Positions 57,310 through 64,000 of a stretch of DNA of 64,000 nucleotides are shown in pieces. Both the position numbers and the translations under genes were made by a program. Numbering within the stretch: position 1 is the stretch's first letter; the number at the start of each line of letters is the position of its first letter. The DNA is from CAZPNX01 sp964588285 (GTDB lineage: Bacteria; Edwardsbacteria; AC1; EtOH8): positions 35,545-99,544 of the forward strand of contig CAZPNX010000007.1 in the NCBI GenBank assembly GCA_964588285.1. The letters run 5' to 3'. Below the pieces are notes generated by a model that worked only from the letters and a program-made list of their open reading frames with translations, was not told the DNA's origin and ran no database searches.

Positions 57310-59139
57310 TTACCAATCAGCCATCTTTCTTTCGATGACGGCCGCCAGCTCCTGGACCTTGACCCTCTCCTGCTTCATGGTGTCCCGGTGGCGCAGGGTA
57401 ACGGTGTCGTCCTGAAGGGTCTGGAAGTCCACGGTGACGCAGAATGGGGTGCCGATCTCGTCCTGGCGGCGGTAGAGCTTGCCGATGCCGGCGGTGTCGT
57501 CGTAGACCGCCCGCATCCTGGATTTGAGCGACTGCTTGATGGACCTGGCCTTCTCCACGATGGCCGGCTCGTTCTTCTTGAGCGGCAGCACCGCCACCTT
57601 GATGGGAGCCAGTACCGGGTGAAGTCTGAGCACCGTCCTGGTGTGCTCGTCGCAAAGTCTTCCGATTACGGCCTTGACCTTCTTTACCAGGTCCAATCGG
57701 TCGGCCCCGGGCAGGGAGCAGGCATTGTCGATGTTCAGAAGACCGTCTGGCAGACCGGCCAGTCCGCCCTTCAGCCCGGACTCGATGGCCCTCAGCTGTT
57801 CGGCGTTCGGCCCTTCGGGCTTCGGCCTTTTTGTCTCCTCGTCGATGCGCTTGGCCAGGTTCTTAAGAGCGGCCTCGATGGCGTCGCGCAGCGGTTTTAG
57901 GGCCGCCTCGTCCGGTTGGGACAGCTGCTCCTCGTCATAGGCCTCGCACAGAAAGGCCAGGGCGGCCCGGGTGGCCCCGGCCGAGGGCTCGATGACGTAG
58001 GGGATGTACTTGGCCCCCTTCTTGCCGGTCTGCGGGTCAATATATGACTCGTCGAAATACTCCAGCTTCTCGGTTGAGTGGACGTTCTTCTCCAGTTTCA
58101 GCCGGTCCAGGTCCTCCTGGGGCACGTCCTTGCTGTGGGCCGTCAGGTCGTAGTCCTGGCGGTCGGCCACCCCCTCCACCTCGGCCCATCCCAGGGAGCC
58201 GGGGAACAGGTACTCGATGTCGGTGGTGGCCTTGGAGTAGTGGGCCAGCTCGTCCGGAGCCTGGGGCCGTTTTCGCAGCCTCTCCGGCGATATTCCTAGT
58301 TTAATATACCAATTGTACCGCTCCGCGATCCACTCCTCCAAAAGCTGCATGTCGTCCTTCTCTCCGGGCTGGAGATATTTCGGCGGCTTGCAGAAGTATT
58401 CGATCTCCATCTGTTCGAACTCCCGGGTGCGGAAGGTGAAGTTGCCCGGGGTGATCTCGTTGCGGAAGGCCTTGCCCACCTGGGCCATGCCGAACGGCAG
58501 CTTGCGCCGCGAGGACTGGAGCACGTTGAGGAAGTTGGCGAAGATGCCCTGGGCCGTCTCCGGGCGCAGGTAGGCCAGCCCCGACTCGTCCTGGACCGGG
58601 CCCACGTACGTGGTGAACATCCCGTTGAACATCCGGGGCTCGGTCAGCTCTCCGCCGCACTCCGGGCATTTGGTCGGAGACGTTTTCACGCTCCCTTCGG
58701 TCTTGGCAGCGTCCATGTGGGCCATGTTCTCCGAGCCGTATAAACTGGGTGTCATCTCGAGCTTCGTCGAAAGGCTTGCGTCGAGCCGGGCCGAGACGTG
58801 ATCGGCGCGAAACCTTTTCTTGCATTGCTTGCAGTCCACCAGCGGGTCCACAAAGGTCTTCTCGTGGCCCGAGTATTTCCACACCAGCCGGTTCATGAGG
58901 ATGGCGGCGTCCAGGCCCTCCATGTCGTCCCGGTCGTAGACCACCGCCTGCCACCAGGCCCGGATGACGTTGTTCTTCAGCTCCACCCCCAGCGGCCCGT
59001 AATCCCAGGTGGAGCCCACCCCGCCGTAGATCTCGGACGACTGGAAGATGAATCCCCTCCGCTTGCACAGGGAGACGATTTTTTCGAAGGCATTATAGGG
59101 TTGGGACACTTCTTCTTCCTTCATATTTCTTGCTGCCAT
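57310..59139 (-). CDS. glyQS: Glycyl-tRNA synthetase (dimeric type)
   Basis: A 609-residue class II synthetase. Motif 1 region: RRGFIFQSSEIYGGVGSTWD, YGPLGVELKNNV; motif 2: FRNEITPGNFTFRTREFEQM; motif 3 region: YVIEPSAGATRAALAFLCEA; anticodon-binding domain from about 500 (VLAPIKVAVLPLKKNEP). A Zn-like CxxC pair (CKQCKKRFRADH, CPECGGEL) is present. Residues 114-130 (ARLDASLSTKLEMTPS) are encoded by a palindromic dispersed repeat, and about 400-490 hold a charged helical insert not found in the ~500-residue Thermus enzyme. The alternative ATG six codons in cannot be excluded. The 57113-57309 stretch downstream shows only an inverted repeat CCCCCGC/GCGGGGG. Confidence 0.95.
   Translation of the reverse strand: MAARNMKEEEVSQPYNAFEKIVSLCKRRGFIFQSSEIYGGVGSTWDYGPLGVELKNNVIRAWWQAVVYDRDDMEGLDAAILMNRLVWKYSGHEKTFVDPLVDCKQCKKRFRADHVSARLDASLSTKLEMTPSLYGSENMAHMDAAKTEGSVKTSPTKCPECGGELTEPRMFNGMFTTYVGPVQDESGLAYLRPETAQGIFANFLNVLQSSRRKLPFGMAQVGKAFRNEITPGNFTFRTREFEQMEIEYFCKPPKYLQPGEKDDMQLLEEWIAERYNWYIKLGISPERLRKRPQAPDELAHYSKATTDIEYLFPGSLGWAEVEGVADRQDYDLTAHSKDVPQEDLDRLKLEKNVHSTEKLEYFDESYIDPQTGKKGAKYIPYVIEPSAGATRAALAFLCEAYDEEQLSQPDEAALKPLRDAIEAALKNLAKRIDEETKRPKPEGPNAEQLRAIESGLKGGLAGLPDGLLNIDNACSLPGADRLDLVKKVKAVIGRLCDEHTRTVLRLHPVLAPIKVAVLPLKKNEPAIVEKARSIKQSLKSRMRAVYDDTAGIGKLYRRQDEIGTPFCVTVDFQTLQDDTVTLRHRDTMKQERVKVQELAAVIERKMADW
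58751..58800. repeat. Palindromic dispersed repeat inside glyQS
   Basis: The minus strand has GGCTCGACGCAAGCCTTTCG then ACGAAGCTCGAGATGAC, matching the TTCGACnnnGCTC core of the other copies and read in the same frame (LSTKLE). Confidence 0.65.
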
Positions 59140-59180
59140 TATTATAACCTCATGCCCTCTGTAAAATCAAGCGAAAGGAA

Positions 59181-59206
59181 GCCCGACGGCGAATCCGCCG
59201 TCGGGC
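59181..59206 (-). terminator. Hairpin terminator after the GYD gene
   Basis: GCCCGACGGCG/CGCCGTCGGGC with a 4-nt loop, followed on the minus strand by TTCCTTTCGC, a weak U-rich stretch. It separates the GYD gene from glyQS. Confidence 0.7.
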
Positions 59207-59236
59207 CGGTGGCCAAGCCGGTCTTTCCGAACGGTT

Positions 59237-59533
59237 CTATAATTTCTTGATGATCTCCAAAAACCTTTTATAGGGAACCGCCGGCCAGGACTCGGCCGCC
59301 ACCGCCCCTCCCGACAGACTGATCATGGAGACCTTCATGGCCGTCTCCTCGTTGGGGGCCTCGTAGATGTCTATGAAGTCGTAGCGGCCCAGCAGGGCGT
59401 AGTGGGCCAGGAATTTTACCTGGGGGCATTCCTTTTTGACCCGCTTCATCCACTGCCGGCCGATCTCGGCCCGCCTCTTGACGTTCCTGGTGATCTCGGG
59501 CGACAGCTTGGTGGCCAAGATGTAGGTGTTCAT
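59237..59533 (-). CDS. GYD-domain protein
   Basis: A 98-residue ferredoxin-like-fold protein: MNTYILATKLSPEITRNVKR, LLGRYDFIDIYEAPNEETAM (the G-R-Y-D signature), VSMISLSGGAVAAESWPAVP. The function of GYD proteins is not established. ATG 59533 is preceded by GGAGG at good spacing; the longer frame to 59605 would begin upstream of the promoter -10 and is rejected. Confidence 0.85.
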   Translation of the reverse strand: MNTYILATKLSPEITRNVKRRAEIGRQWMKRVKKECPQVKFLAHYALLGRYDFIDIYEAPNEETAMKVSMISLSGGAVAAESWPAVPYKRFLEIIKKL

Positions 59534-59576
59534 GGCGTCCTCCTTTTCGTCTATTCTTATCGTTTTCTGCCATTGG

Positions 59577-59605
59577 AATGTAGCATAATATGCCGGCGCT
59601 GTCAA
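59577..59605 (-). promoter_or_regulatory. Promoter for the GYD gene
   Basis: TTGACA (59600-59605), 17-bp spacer, TACATT (59577-59582) on the minus strand, 44 nt from the ATG. Confidence 0.75.
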
Positions 59606-59630
59606 GAAAATAAGTCGGCTAGATAAAACA

Positions 59631-59682
59631 GGAACCCCGCCGCCGGCCCTCGGGTCAATACGAGGGGCCAGCAGCGGGGTCC
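59631..59682 (-). terminator. Two-stage hairpin after the 59753 gene
   Basis: Outer arms GGACCCCGC/GCGGGGTTCC (59631-59640, 59674-59682) and an inner stem GGCCCCTCG/CGAGGGCC. The same layout and flanking text (CTTCAGCC, ATCTGTGGC) recur after the next gene at 61774-61830, so the two 3' regions are duplicates. Confidence 0.65.
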
Positions 59683-59752
59683 GTTTCTTCAGCCTTTGAT
59701 TAGTCGGCCTTGGTTGAAGTTAGATCCGTGGAAATCTGTGGCTGAAAAAATT

Positions 59753-61669
59753 TTATTTGACCACTACTAGCTTCCGGGTGGCGCTCTGGCCGCCGGCGTT
59801 CAGCTGATAGAAGTAAACCCCGGCGCCGACGCCCGCGGCGTTCCAGCTCAGCCGGTTGGGCCCGGCCTGGCCTGTGCCGCTCATGCGGTCCACCATCTGC
59901 CCGGCGATGTTGAACACCTTAAGCTCGTAGGCCCCGGCCTTGGGCAGGTTGAAGGAGATGTTGGTCCGCCCCCGCACCGGGTTGGGGAAGTTGGGCGACA
60001 GCATCAACCCGGCCGTTACCCCGCTAGAAGTCGAGGGGCCCTCGACACCGGTCGGGCGGGTGATTCCCAGCCATACTTTGTGGATGTTGTTGGAGGTGCC
60101 GCTGATGGTCACCAGACCCCAGATCTCCTGGCCCTGGTTGACAAAATCGTAGATGTCGACGTCGGCCATGCCAACCATGGGAGCCGAGTTGACCATGTTG
60201 CCCAACAGATCCACCAGATAGAGCTGGTCCGTGTTCCACCCCCCGCTTAAGAACTGGCTGGTCCATGGTATCCAGCTGCAGCCACGCTGCGAACCGACGC
60301 TCCAGAACACGGAGGGAATGGAGTCCACCAGCGCCCCGCCCGGCAGGTCCAGCTTGTATAGCTTGTTGGAACCGCCGACCGCTATCTGCCAGGTGTAGGC
60401 GCCGTCAAAATCCATGCCGGCCATCCAGCCAGAACCCCCGATGCCGGAGACATTGTAATTGTTTCCGGTGTAGGTTCCGGCGTAGGTGTACTGTTTGTCG
60501 TAGCAACCGGAGCCTATCTGGCTCACCCAGAAATGGGTGCCGTCCCAGGAAATGCCCCAAGGGATATCGGTGGTGCCGTTTTCCACCGTGAAAGCCGGAG
60601 CGTACGACCAGTCATCCGGATCCAGCCGGTAGACGCTGCTGTCGTTCATGCTGACGAAATAGAAGCAGCTGTCGGCCGAACAGAAGGTGATCCCGGCCAG
60701 GGTGTAGTCGCCGGGCCCGGTTATGTTGATGGTGGTGTCTATCTCGCCGAACCCGTGGAGGGGCTCCTGATAATGGTAAAGCTCGATGAAGCGCCCCGAG
60801 CCGGTGTTTTCGGTCTGCACGATCGCCCCGGTAAGCGAATCCAGCTCATGGACGCCGCTGCCGCTGGTGGCCAGCAGGTTCCCGTTCCCCAGCCTGAATA
60901 CTCCCCGCCCGGACGCATAAGGAAGTATTCGGTGTATATCGCCGTTGGCGTCGAAATCGAAGATGCTGTCGGTGTTGAAGGTGGCGCAAAGGTATTCCCC
61001 TGGCGGGGCGGGGTCGGACTGGACCTGCTCCGGAAAGTCGGTGGCGAAAACCTGGGAAAGAAGTACCCCGTTGGTGTCGTGCAAAGCGATCTGGTCGGAT
61101 GTGGAATAGGTCACCAGAGAGCGGCCGTCCGGCAGGAACTGGATGTCGAAGCTGCCGGTGTTGGTGATGAAGTTCCTGACGAAACTGTCCGGACCTGCGA
61201 ATTCGTAGACGTAGTCTGTGCTGGTGACGAACAGGTGGCCGTCGCGGAAGGCGATCCCCCTGATGTTGTCGTAGCCGCTGCAGTAGGTGTACTGGTAGGT
61301 CCCGGTGGTGTCGAACACGAACACGGCGTCCGAGACCTGGTCTGAGAGATAGATGTTTCCGTCTGGCCCCTGTATCGCATTAATCGGGGTCTGCAGGTTG
61401 TAGTTGGTCCCGGTGGGATCGTCGACTATCAGGTTGCCAAGGTAAGTGCCGTCGGTCGGGCTGTACATGCCCACCACGTCGGCGGTGGACTCGGGTATGA
61501 GCAACACCGGGCCCATCTTGCTGGTGAGGACAGCCTTTTTGCCGAGGCTCGCCGCCCTCTGCCCCAAAGGCTCGATGCCCGCCTCCTCCTGTGCCCGGCT
61601 CGGCTGGGCGGCGGTTATGGCGGTCGCGGCCAGTGATAGGATCACGCAGACTGTCAGGAATTTCCTCAT
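59753..61669 (-). CDS. Secreted beta-propeller protein with sorting tail
   Basis: A 638-residue protein. Signal peptide MRKFLTVCVILSLAATAITA; NHL/SMP-30-like strands (INAIQGPDGNIYLSDQVSDA, IRGIAFRDGHLFVTSTDYVY, GISWDGTHFWVSQIGSG, GMDFDGAYTWQIAVGGSNKL) suggest a beta-propeller. A linker GVEGPSTSSGVTAG contains a dispersed repeat, followed by the FlgD-like tail (NFPNPVRGRTNISFNLPKAG, ELKVFNIAGQMVDRM, SATRKLVVVK). The tail is nearly identical at DNA level to that of the next gene. Ligand and role unknown; export by a PorV-dependent system is inferred. Confidence 0.83.
   Translation of the reverse strand: MRKFLTVCVILSLAATAITAAQPSRAQEEAGIEPLGQRAASLGKKAVLTSKMGPVLLIPESTADVVGMYSPTDGTYLGNLIVDDPTGTNYNLQTPINAIQGPDGNIYLSDQVSDAVFVFDTTGTYQYTYCSGYDNIRGIAFRDGHLFVTSTDYVYEFAGPDSFVRNFITNTGSFDIQFLPDGRSLVTYSTSDQIALHDTNGVLLSQVFATDFPEQVQSDPAPPGEYLCATFNTDSIFDFDANGDIHRILPYASGRGVFRLGNGNLLATSGSGVHELDSLTGAIVQTENTGSGRFIELYHYQEPLHGFGEIDTTINITGPGDYTLAGITFCSADSCFYFVSMNDSSVYRLDPDDWSYAPAFTVENGTTDIPWGISWDGTHFWVSQIGSGCYDKQYTYAGTYTGNNYNVSGIGGSGWMAGMDFDGAYTWQIAVGGSNKLYKLDLPGGALVDSIPSVFWSVGSQRGCSWIPWTSQFLSGGWNTDQLYLVDLLGNMVNSAPMVGMADVDIYDFVNQGQEIWGLVTISGTSNNIHKVWLGITRPTGVEGPSTSSGVTAGLMLSPNFPNPVRGRTNISFNLPKAGAYELKVFNIAGQMVDRMSGTGQAGPNRLSWNAAGVGAGVYFYQLNAGGQSATRKLVVVK
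60021..60048. repeat. In-frame STSSG-coding repeat in a secreted protein linker
   Basis: The minus strand reads GAGGGCCCCTCGACTTCTAG, translated EGPSTSS. Same core and frame as the copies in enzymes. Confidence 0.6.
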
Positions 61670-61717
61670 GCTTTCTCCTTTTTGTAAATTAATGCTTAGG
61701 ATCGGAGTTCCAGGATA

Positions 61718-61746
61718 AATATACTATTTTTTCACCGGCCGGTCAA
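61718..61746 (-). promoter_or_regulatory. Promoter for the 59753 gene
   Basis: TTGACC (61741-61746), 17-bp spacer, TATATT (61718-61723) on the minus strand, about 49 nt from the ATG. Confidence 0.75.
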
Positions 61747-61773
61747 GCCCTTTCAAGTCCGCCGTTCCTAAAA

Positions 61774-61830
61774 CCGAGAACCCCGCCACCGGTCCTCGAA
61801 CGGAGTCGAGAGGCCGACTGCGGGGCTCGG
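61774..61830 (-). terminator. Two-stage hairpin after the Kelch-like gene
   Basis: Outer arms CCGAG-CCCCGC / GCGGGGCTCGG (61774-61785, 61820-61830) with an inner CTCGA-rich stem containing another TCGACT motif (61796-61811). Homologous to the hairpin at 59631-59682. Confidence 0.65.
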
Positions 61831-61900
61831 CTCTTCAGCCTGTTGGCTTTGCTATTTGGTTAAAGAATTATTTGTGAAGATCTGTGGCAGAAAATGGTTA

Positions 61901-64000
61901 TTACTTGATGACCACCAGCTTCTGGGTGGCGCTCTGCCCGTTCGAGCTCACCGAGTATAGATAGACCCCGGCCGCCAAACGTCCCGCGTTCCAGGTCAGA
62001 CGGTTGGGCCCGGCCTGGCCTGTGCCGTTCTGCCGGTCCACCATCTGCCCGGCGATGTTGAACACCTTAAGCTCGTAGGCCCCGGCCTTGGGCAGGTTGA
62101 AGGAGATGTTGGTCCGCCCCCGCACCGGGTTGGGGAAGTTGGGCTCCAAGCTGAGCATTGCCGGGCTGACCGGCGCAGTGGGGCCGCCCACGATGCCGGT
62201 CCCGCCGCCGAGGAACAGAGACTCATTTTGAGAGCCCGCCTCGCCGCCGACCACATAGGCCCAGCGTCCCACCAAGGCCGCCTGGCCGGCGCTGACCGTC
62301 GGTGTGGTTTTGTCGGGCATGGCCGTCCAGGTGTCGGTGGCCGGGTCATAGTTGTGGGTGGTGCCGAAGATCGAGGTGTTCCAGCCCGAACTCAGGAACA
62401 ACTTATTGTCATAGGCCATGGTGGAAGGCCGAATCCTGCCGCCTCCAGGATATGAAGTCCCGGTTGTCCAGGTGATGCTGGTAGGATCGCTAGGGTTGAT
62501 GGTACCCACATAGCATTCGGCCGCAGCGTTGAAATTGCTGGAGTTTCCGCAGGCGGCCACCGCGTAGTTCCCGCAGACGGCTCCGCCCAGACAGCCCCGG
62601 GCCGCCGGCATGGCCGTGGCCGCGCTCCAGGTGTCGGCCGCGATATTGTATACTTGCACATTGTTGATGGGCGTCATGCCCCAGTTTCCGCCGCCCATGA
62701 CGTAGATGTGGGTGCCTTTCCAGACGCCGCAGGCATGCTCCATGGTGGCCACCGGCAGGCTGGCCCGGGTGCTGATGGAGTCGCCGTCCGGCGAGTAGCA
62801 GTAGACGGTGCTCAGCGGGGTCGGCCAGGCGTTGCTGCCGCCGATGATGTAGATCTTGTCGCCCACCGTGGCCGCCGAGGCGAAATAAAGCGCCTGGGGC
62901 AGGACGGTGGAGGTGGTAGTCCAGGTGCCGGCCAAAGTGTCGTAGTACCTGATGGTGTTCACCGGGTTGCTTCCCCCGCCAGAACCGCCGAAGGCGTAGA
63001 CCCGGCCCTTCCAACCGGCCACCGCATGCCCGTAACCGCCGACGTTCATGTCGGTGTGCGACACCCAGTAGGGAGAGCGATAGGTATTGCCCAGCAGCCG
63101 GAAGACGCCGTCGCCGGTCATGCCCAGCACGCTGGCCCTCTGCCAGTCGGTGCCGTAGCCGAAGCCGCCGTCCGGGTTGCGCCAGGCCGGGGCGCTGCCG
63201 TAGATGACCGCCGGGTCATTGACTGCCCAGCCCCATTGGCCGTTCTTGGTGTCGAAGCCCATGTAGGGGGCGCTTGTCATCCAGCTCTTGCCGTTGTGCA
63301 GGGTCACCGGAGGATTCAGGTACATGATGAATGTATTGTGGTTGAGGCCGTCGCCCCAAACTACATCGTCGAAAGTCCCTGGTTGAAGGTTGGCCTGATA
63401 GATGGCCTGGCTCCAGGCAGGAAGGTTGGTGCTGTCGGTGGTGAAGCCCAGGTAGAGGCTGTCCATGGGATGCCAGTTGTGCCCGTTCCATCCCCCGCCC
63501 ACCAGCTCCACCGCCCTTACCACCACCGAGTCGAAACCGCTCAGGTTGATGTCGTCGGCCATGTAGCTGGAATAGGACGGGTAATCATAGAATATCTGAG
63601 AGACATAGGCGCTCCCCGGCGCATCCATCTGGCTGTAGATGACCTCGGGCGCGTCCCAGGTGGTGAAAGTTATCGGGTTCGAAACCGGCCCGGCAGCCAG
63701 ATTAAGCCCGCTCAGGTCGGTCGCCCAGTAATCAAGAGCGTAGGCCGTAGAATACGCCTTGTTGTTCACCAAGCTGATGGTCAGGGTGTCCCCGGCCGCG
63801 TTCCAGAATAATCCGTTGACCGCTCCCAGTGACGGGTTGCAAGCGTAGCCGAAGCTGGCTTGAGCCATCGGCTCGGAAAAGGCTATTTTGACCTCCGGAT
63901 TCACGTGCGCCCCCGACGACCCGTCCACAGGCAGGCTCCATACGGCCTGCGGCGCCTGGCCGCCCAGCTGGTTGTAGTTGAGAAAGGCCCCGGCCCAGCC
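61901..64000 (-). CDS. Secreted Kelch-like protein with sorting tail, N-terminus outside the window
   Basis: The frame runs through the right edge (upstream residues NYNQLGGQAPQAVWSLPVDG), so the signal peptide is not visible. The visible ~700 residues have a Big_5/SbsA-like Ig start (NPEVKIAFSEPMAQASFGYA), a middle region, then at least five Kelch repeats (GGYGHAVAGWKGRVYAFGGS, AATVGDKIYIIGGSNAWPTP, ACGVWKGTHIYVMGGGNWGM, LVGRWAYVVGGEAG) forming a propeller. The tail (NFPNPVRGRTNISFNLPKAG, SATQKLVVIK) is the FlgD-like sorting domain. It is a tandem neighbour of the 59753 gene with a shared tail and 3' hairpin. Confidence 0.83.
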   Translation of the reverse strand, partial: GWAGAFLNYNQLGGQAPQAVWSLPVDGSSGAHVNPEVKIAFSEPMAQASFGYACNPSLGAVNGLFWNAAGDTLTISLVNNKAYSTAYALDYWATDLSGLNLAAGPVSNPITFTTWDAPEVIYSQMDAPGSAYVSQIFYDYPSYSSYMADDINLSGFDSVVVRAVELVGGGWNGHNWHPMDSLYLGFTTDSTNLPAWSQAIYQANLQPGTFDDVVWGDGLNHNTFIMYLNPPVTLHNGKSWMTSAPYMGFDTKNGQWGWAVNDPAVIYGSAPAWRNPDGGFGYGTDWQRASVLGMTGDGVFRLLGNTYRSPYWVSHTDMNVGGYGHAVAGWKGRVYAFGGSGGGSNPVNTIRYYDTLAGTWTTTSTVLPQALYFASAATVGDKIYIIGGSNAWPTPLSTVYCYSPDGDSISTRASLPVATMEHACGVWKGTHIYVMGGGNWGMTPINNVQVYNIAADTWSAATAMPAARGCLGGAVCGNYAVAACGNSSNFNAAAECYVGTINPSDPTSITWTTGTSYPGGGRIRPSTMAYDNKLFLSSGWNTSIFGTTHNYDPATDTWTAMPDKTTPTVSAGQAALVGRWAYVVGGEAGSQNESLFLGGGTGIVGGPTAPVSPAMLSLEPNFPNPVRGRTNISFNLPKAGAYELKVFNIAGQMVDRQNGTGQAGPNRLTWNAGRLAAGVYLYSVSSNGQSATQKLVVIK

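Overview
The window is a gene-dense, GC-rich bacterial chromosome segment in which every gene I could support lies on the minus strand, so transcription runs from high to low coordinates. It looks like an uncultivated Gram-negative of the FCB type: TonB-dependent receptors with carboxypeptidase-like N-termini, a PorV-family barrel and several secreted proteins ending in FlgD-like C-terminal sorting domains sit among a bacterial core gene set. Candidate phyla such as Edwardsbacteria or TA06 would fit; that is inference, with no rRNA here to test it. Hand-read promoters are close to sigma-70 consensus (TTGACA, 16-18 bp, TATAAT), and many genes overlap by ATGA, GTGA or even CTGA.

Layout, in + coordinates. 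1-5.6 kb: the ffh-rpsP-khpA-rimM-trmD-rplS-rnhB-yraN-yifB operon, driven by a strong promoter and a structured leader in front of ffh. 5.7-8.4 kb: an oxygen/iron module (ferritin, flavodiiron protein, rubredoxin, flavin reductase). 8.4-16.6 kb: rpe, two kinase-less PASTA proteins, rsmB, DUF116, fmt, a flippase-like membrane protein, a glycosyltransferase and a phosphoesterase. 16.6-20.8 kb: nusB and the riboflavin genes ribH-ribBA-ribE-ribD under an FMN riboswitch. 20.8-26.3 kb: ftsY, corA, smc. 26.4-40.3 kb: an outer-membrane/secretion region (PEGA lipoprotein, two TonB receptors, PorV, a very large secreted protein, a BNR-like secreted protein). 40.3-44.2 kb: small membrane proteins and a Roadblock/PATAN cluster sharing a C-terminal domain I do not recognise. 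44.3-50.2 kb: a lipoate ligase, a TMTC-like membrane protein, and a GlmL-like ATPase with a partner. 50.2-52.3 kb: an accessory island with hicBA and a nucleotidyltransferase cassette bracketed by direct repeats made from the 3' end of gcvPB. 52.2-64 kb: gcvPB, glycyl-tRNA synthetase, a GYD protein and three large secreted repeat or propeller proteins with sorting tails; the last runs off the window.

The most unusual feature is a heavy load of short dispersed repeats of several families. Some lie between genes, but several are read in frame inside conserved enzymes (flavin reductase, GcvPB, GlyRS, FtsY). The best candidates for something undescribed are these coding-embedded repeats, the Roadblock/PATAN module with its shared domain, the repeat-bracketed nucleotidyltransferase cassette, and the ffh leader RNA.
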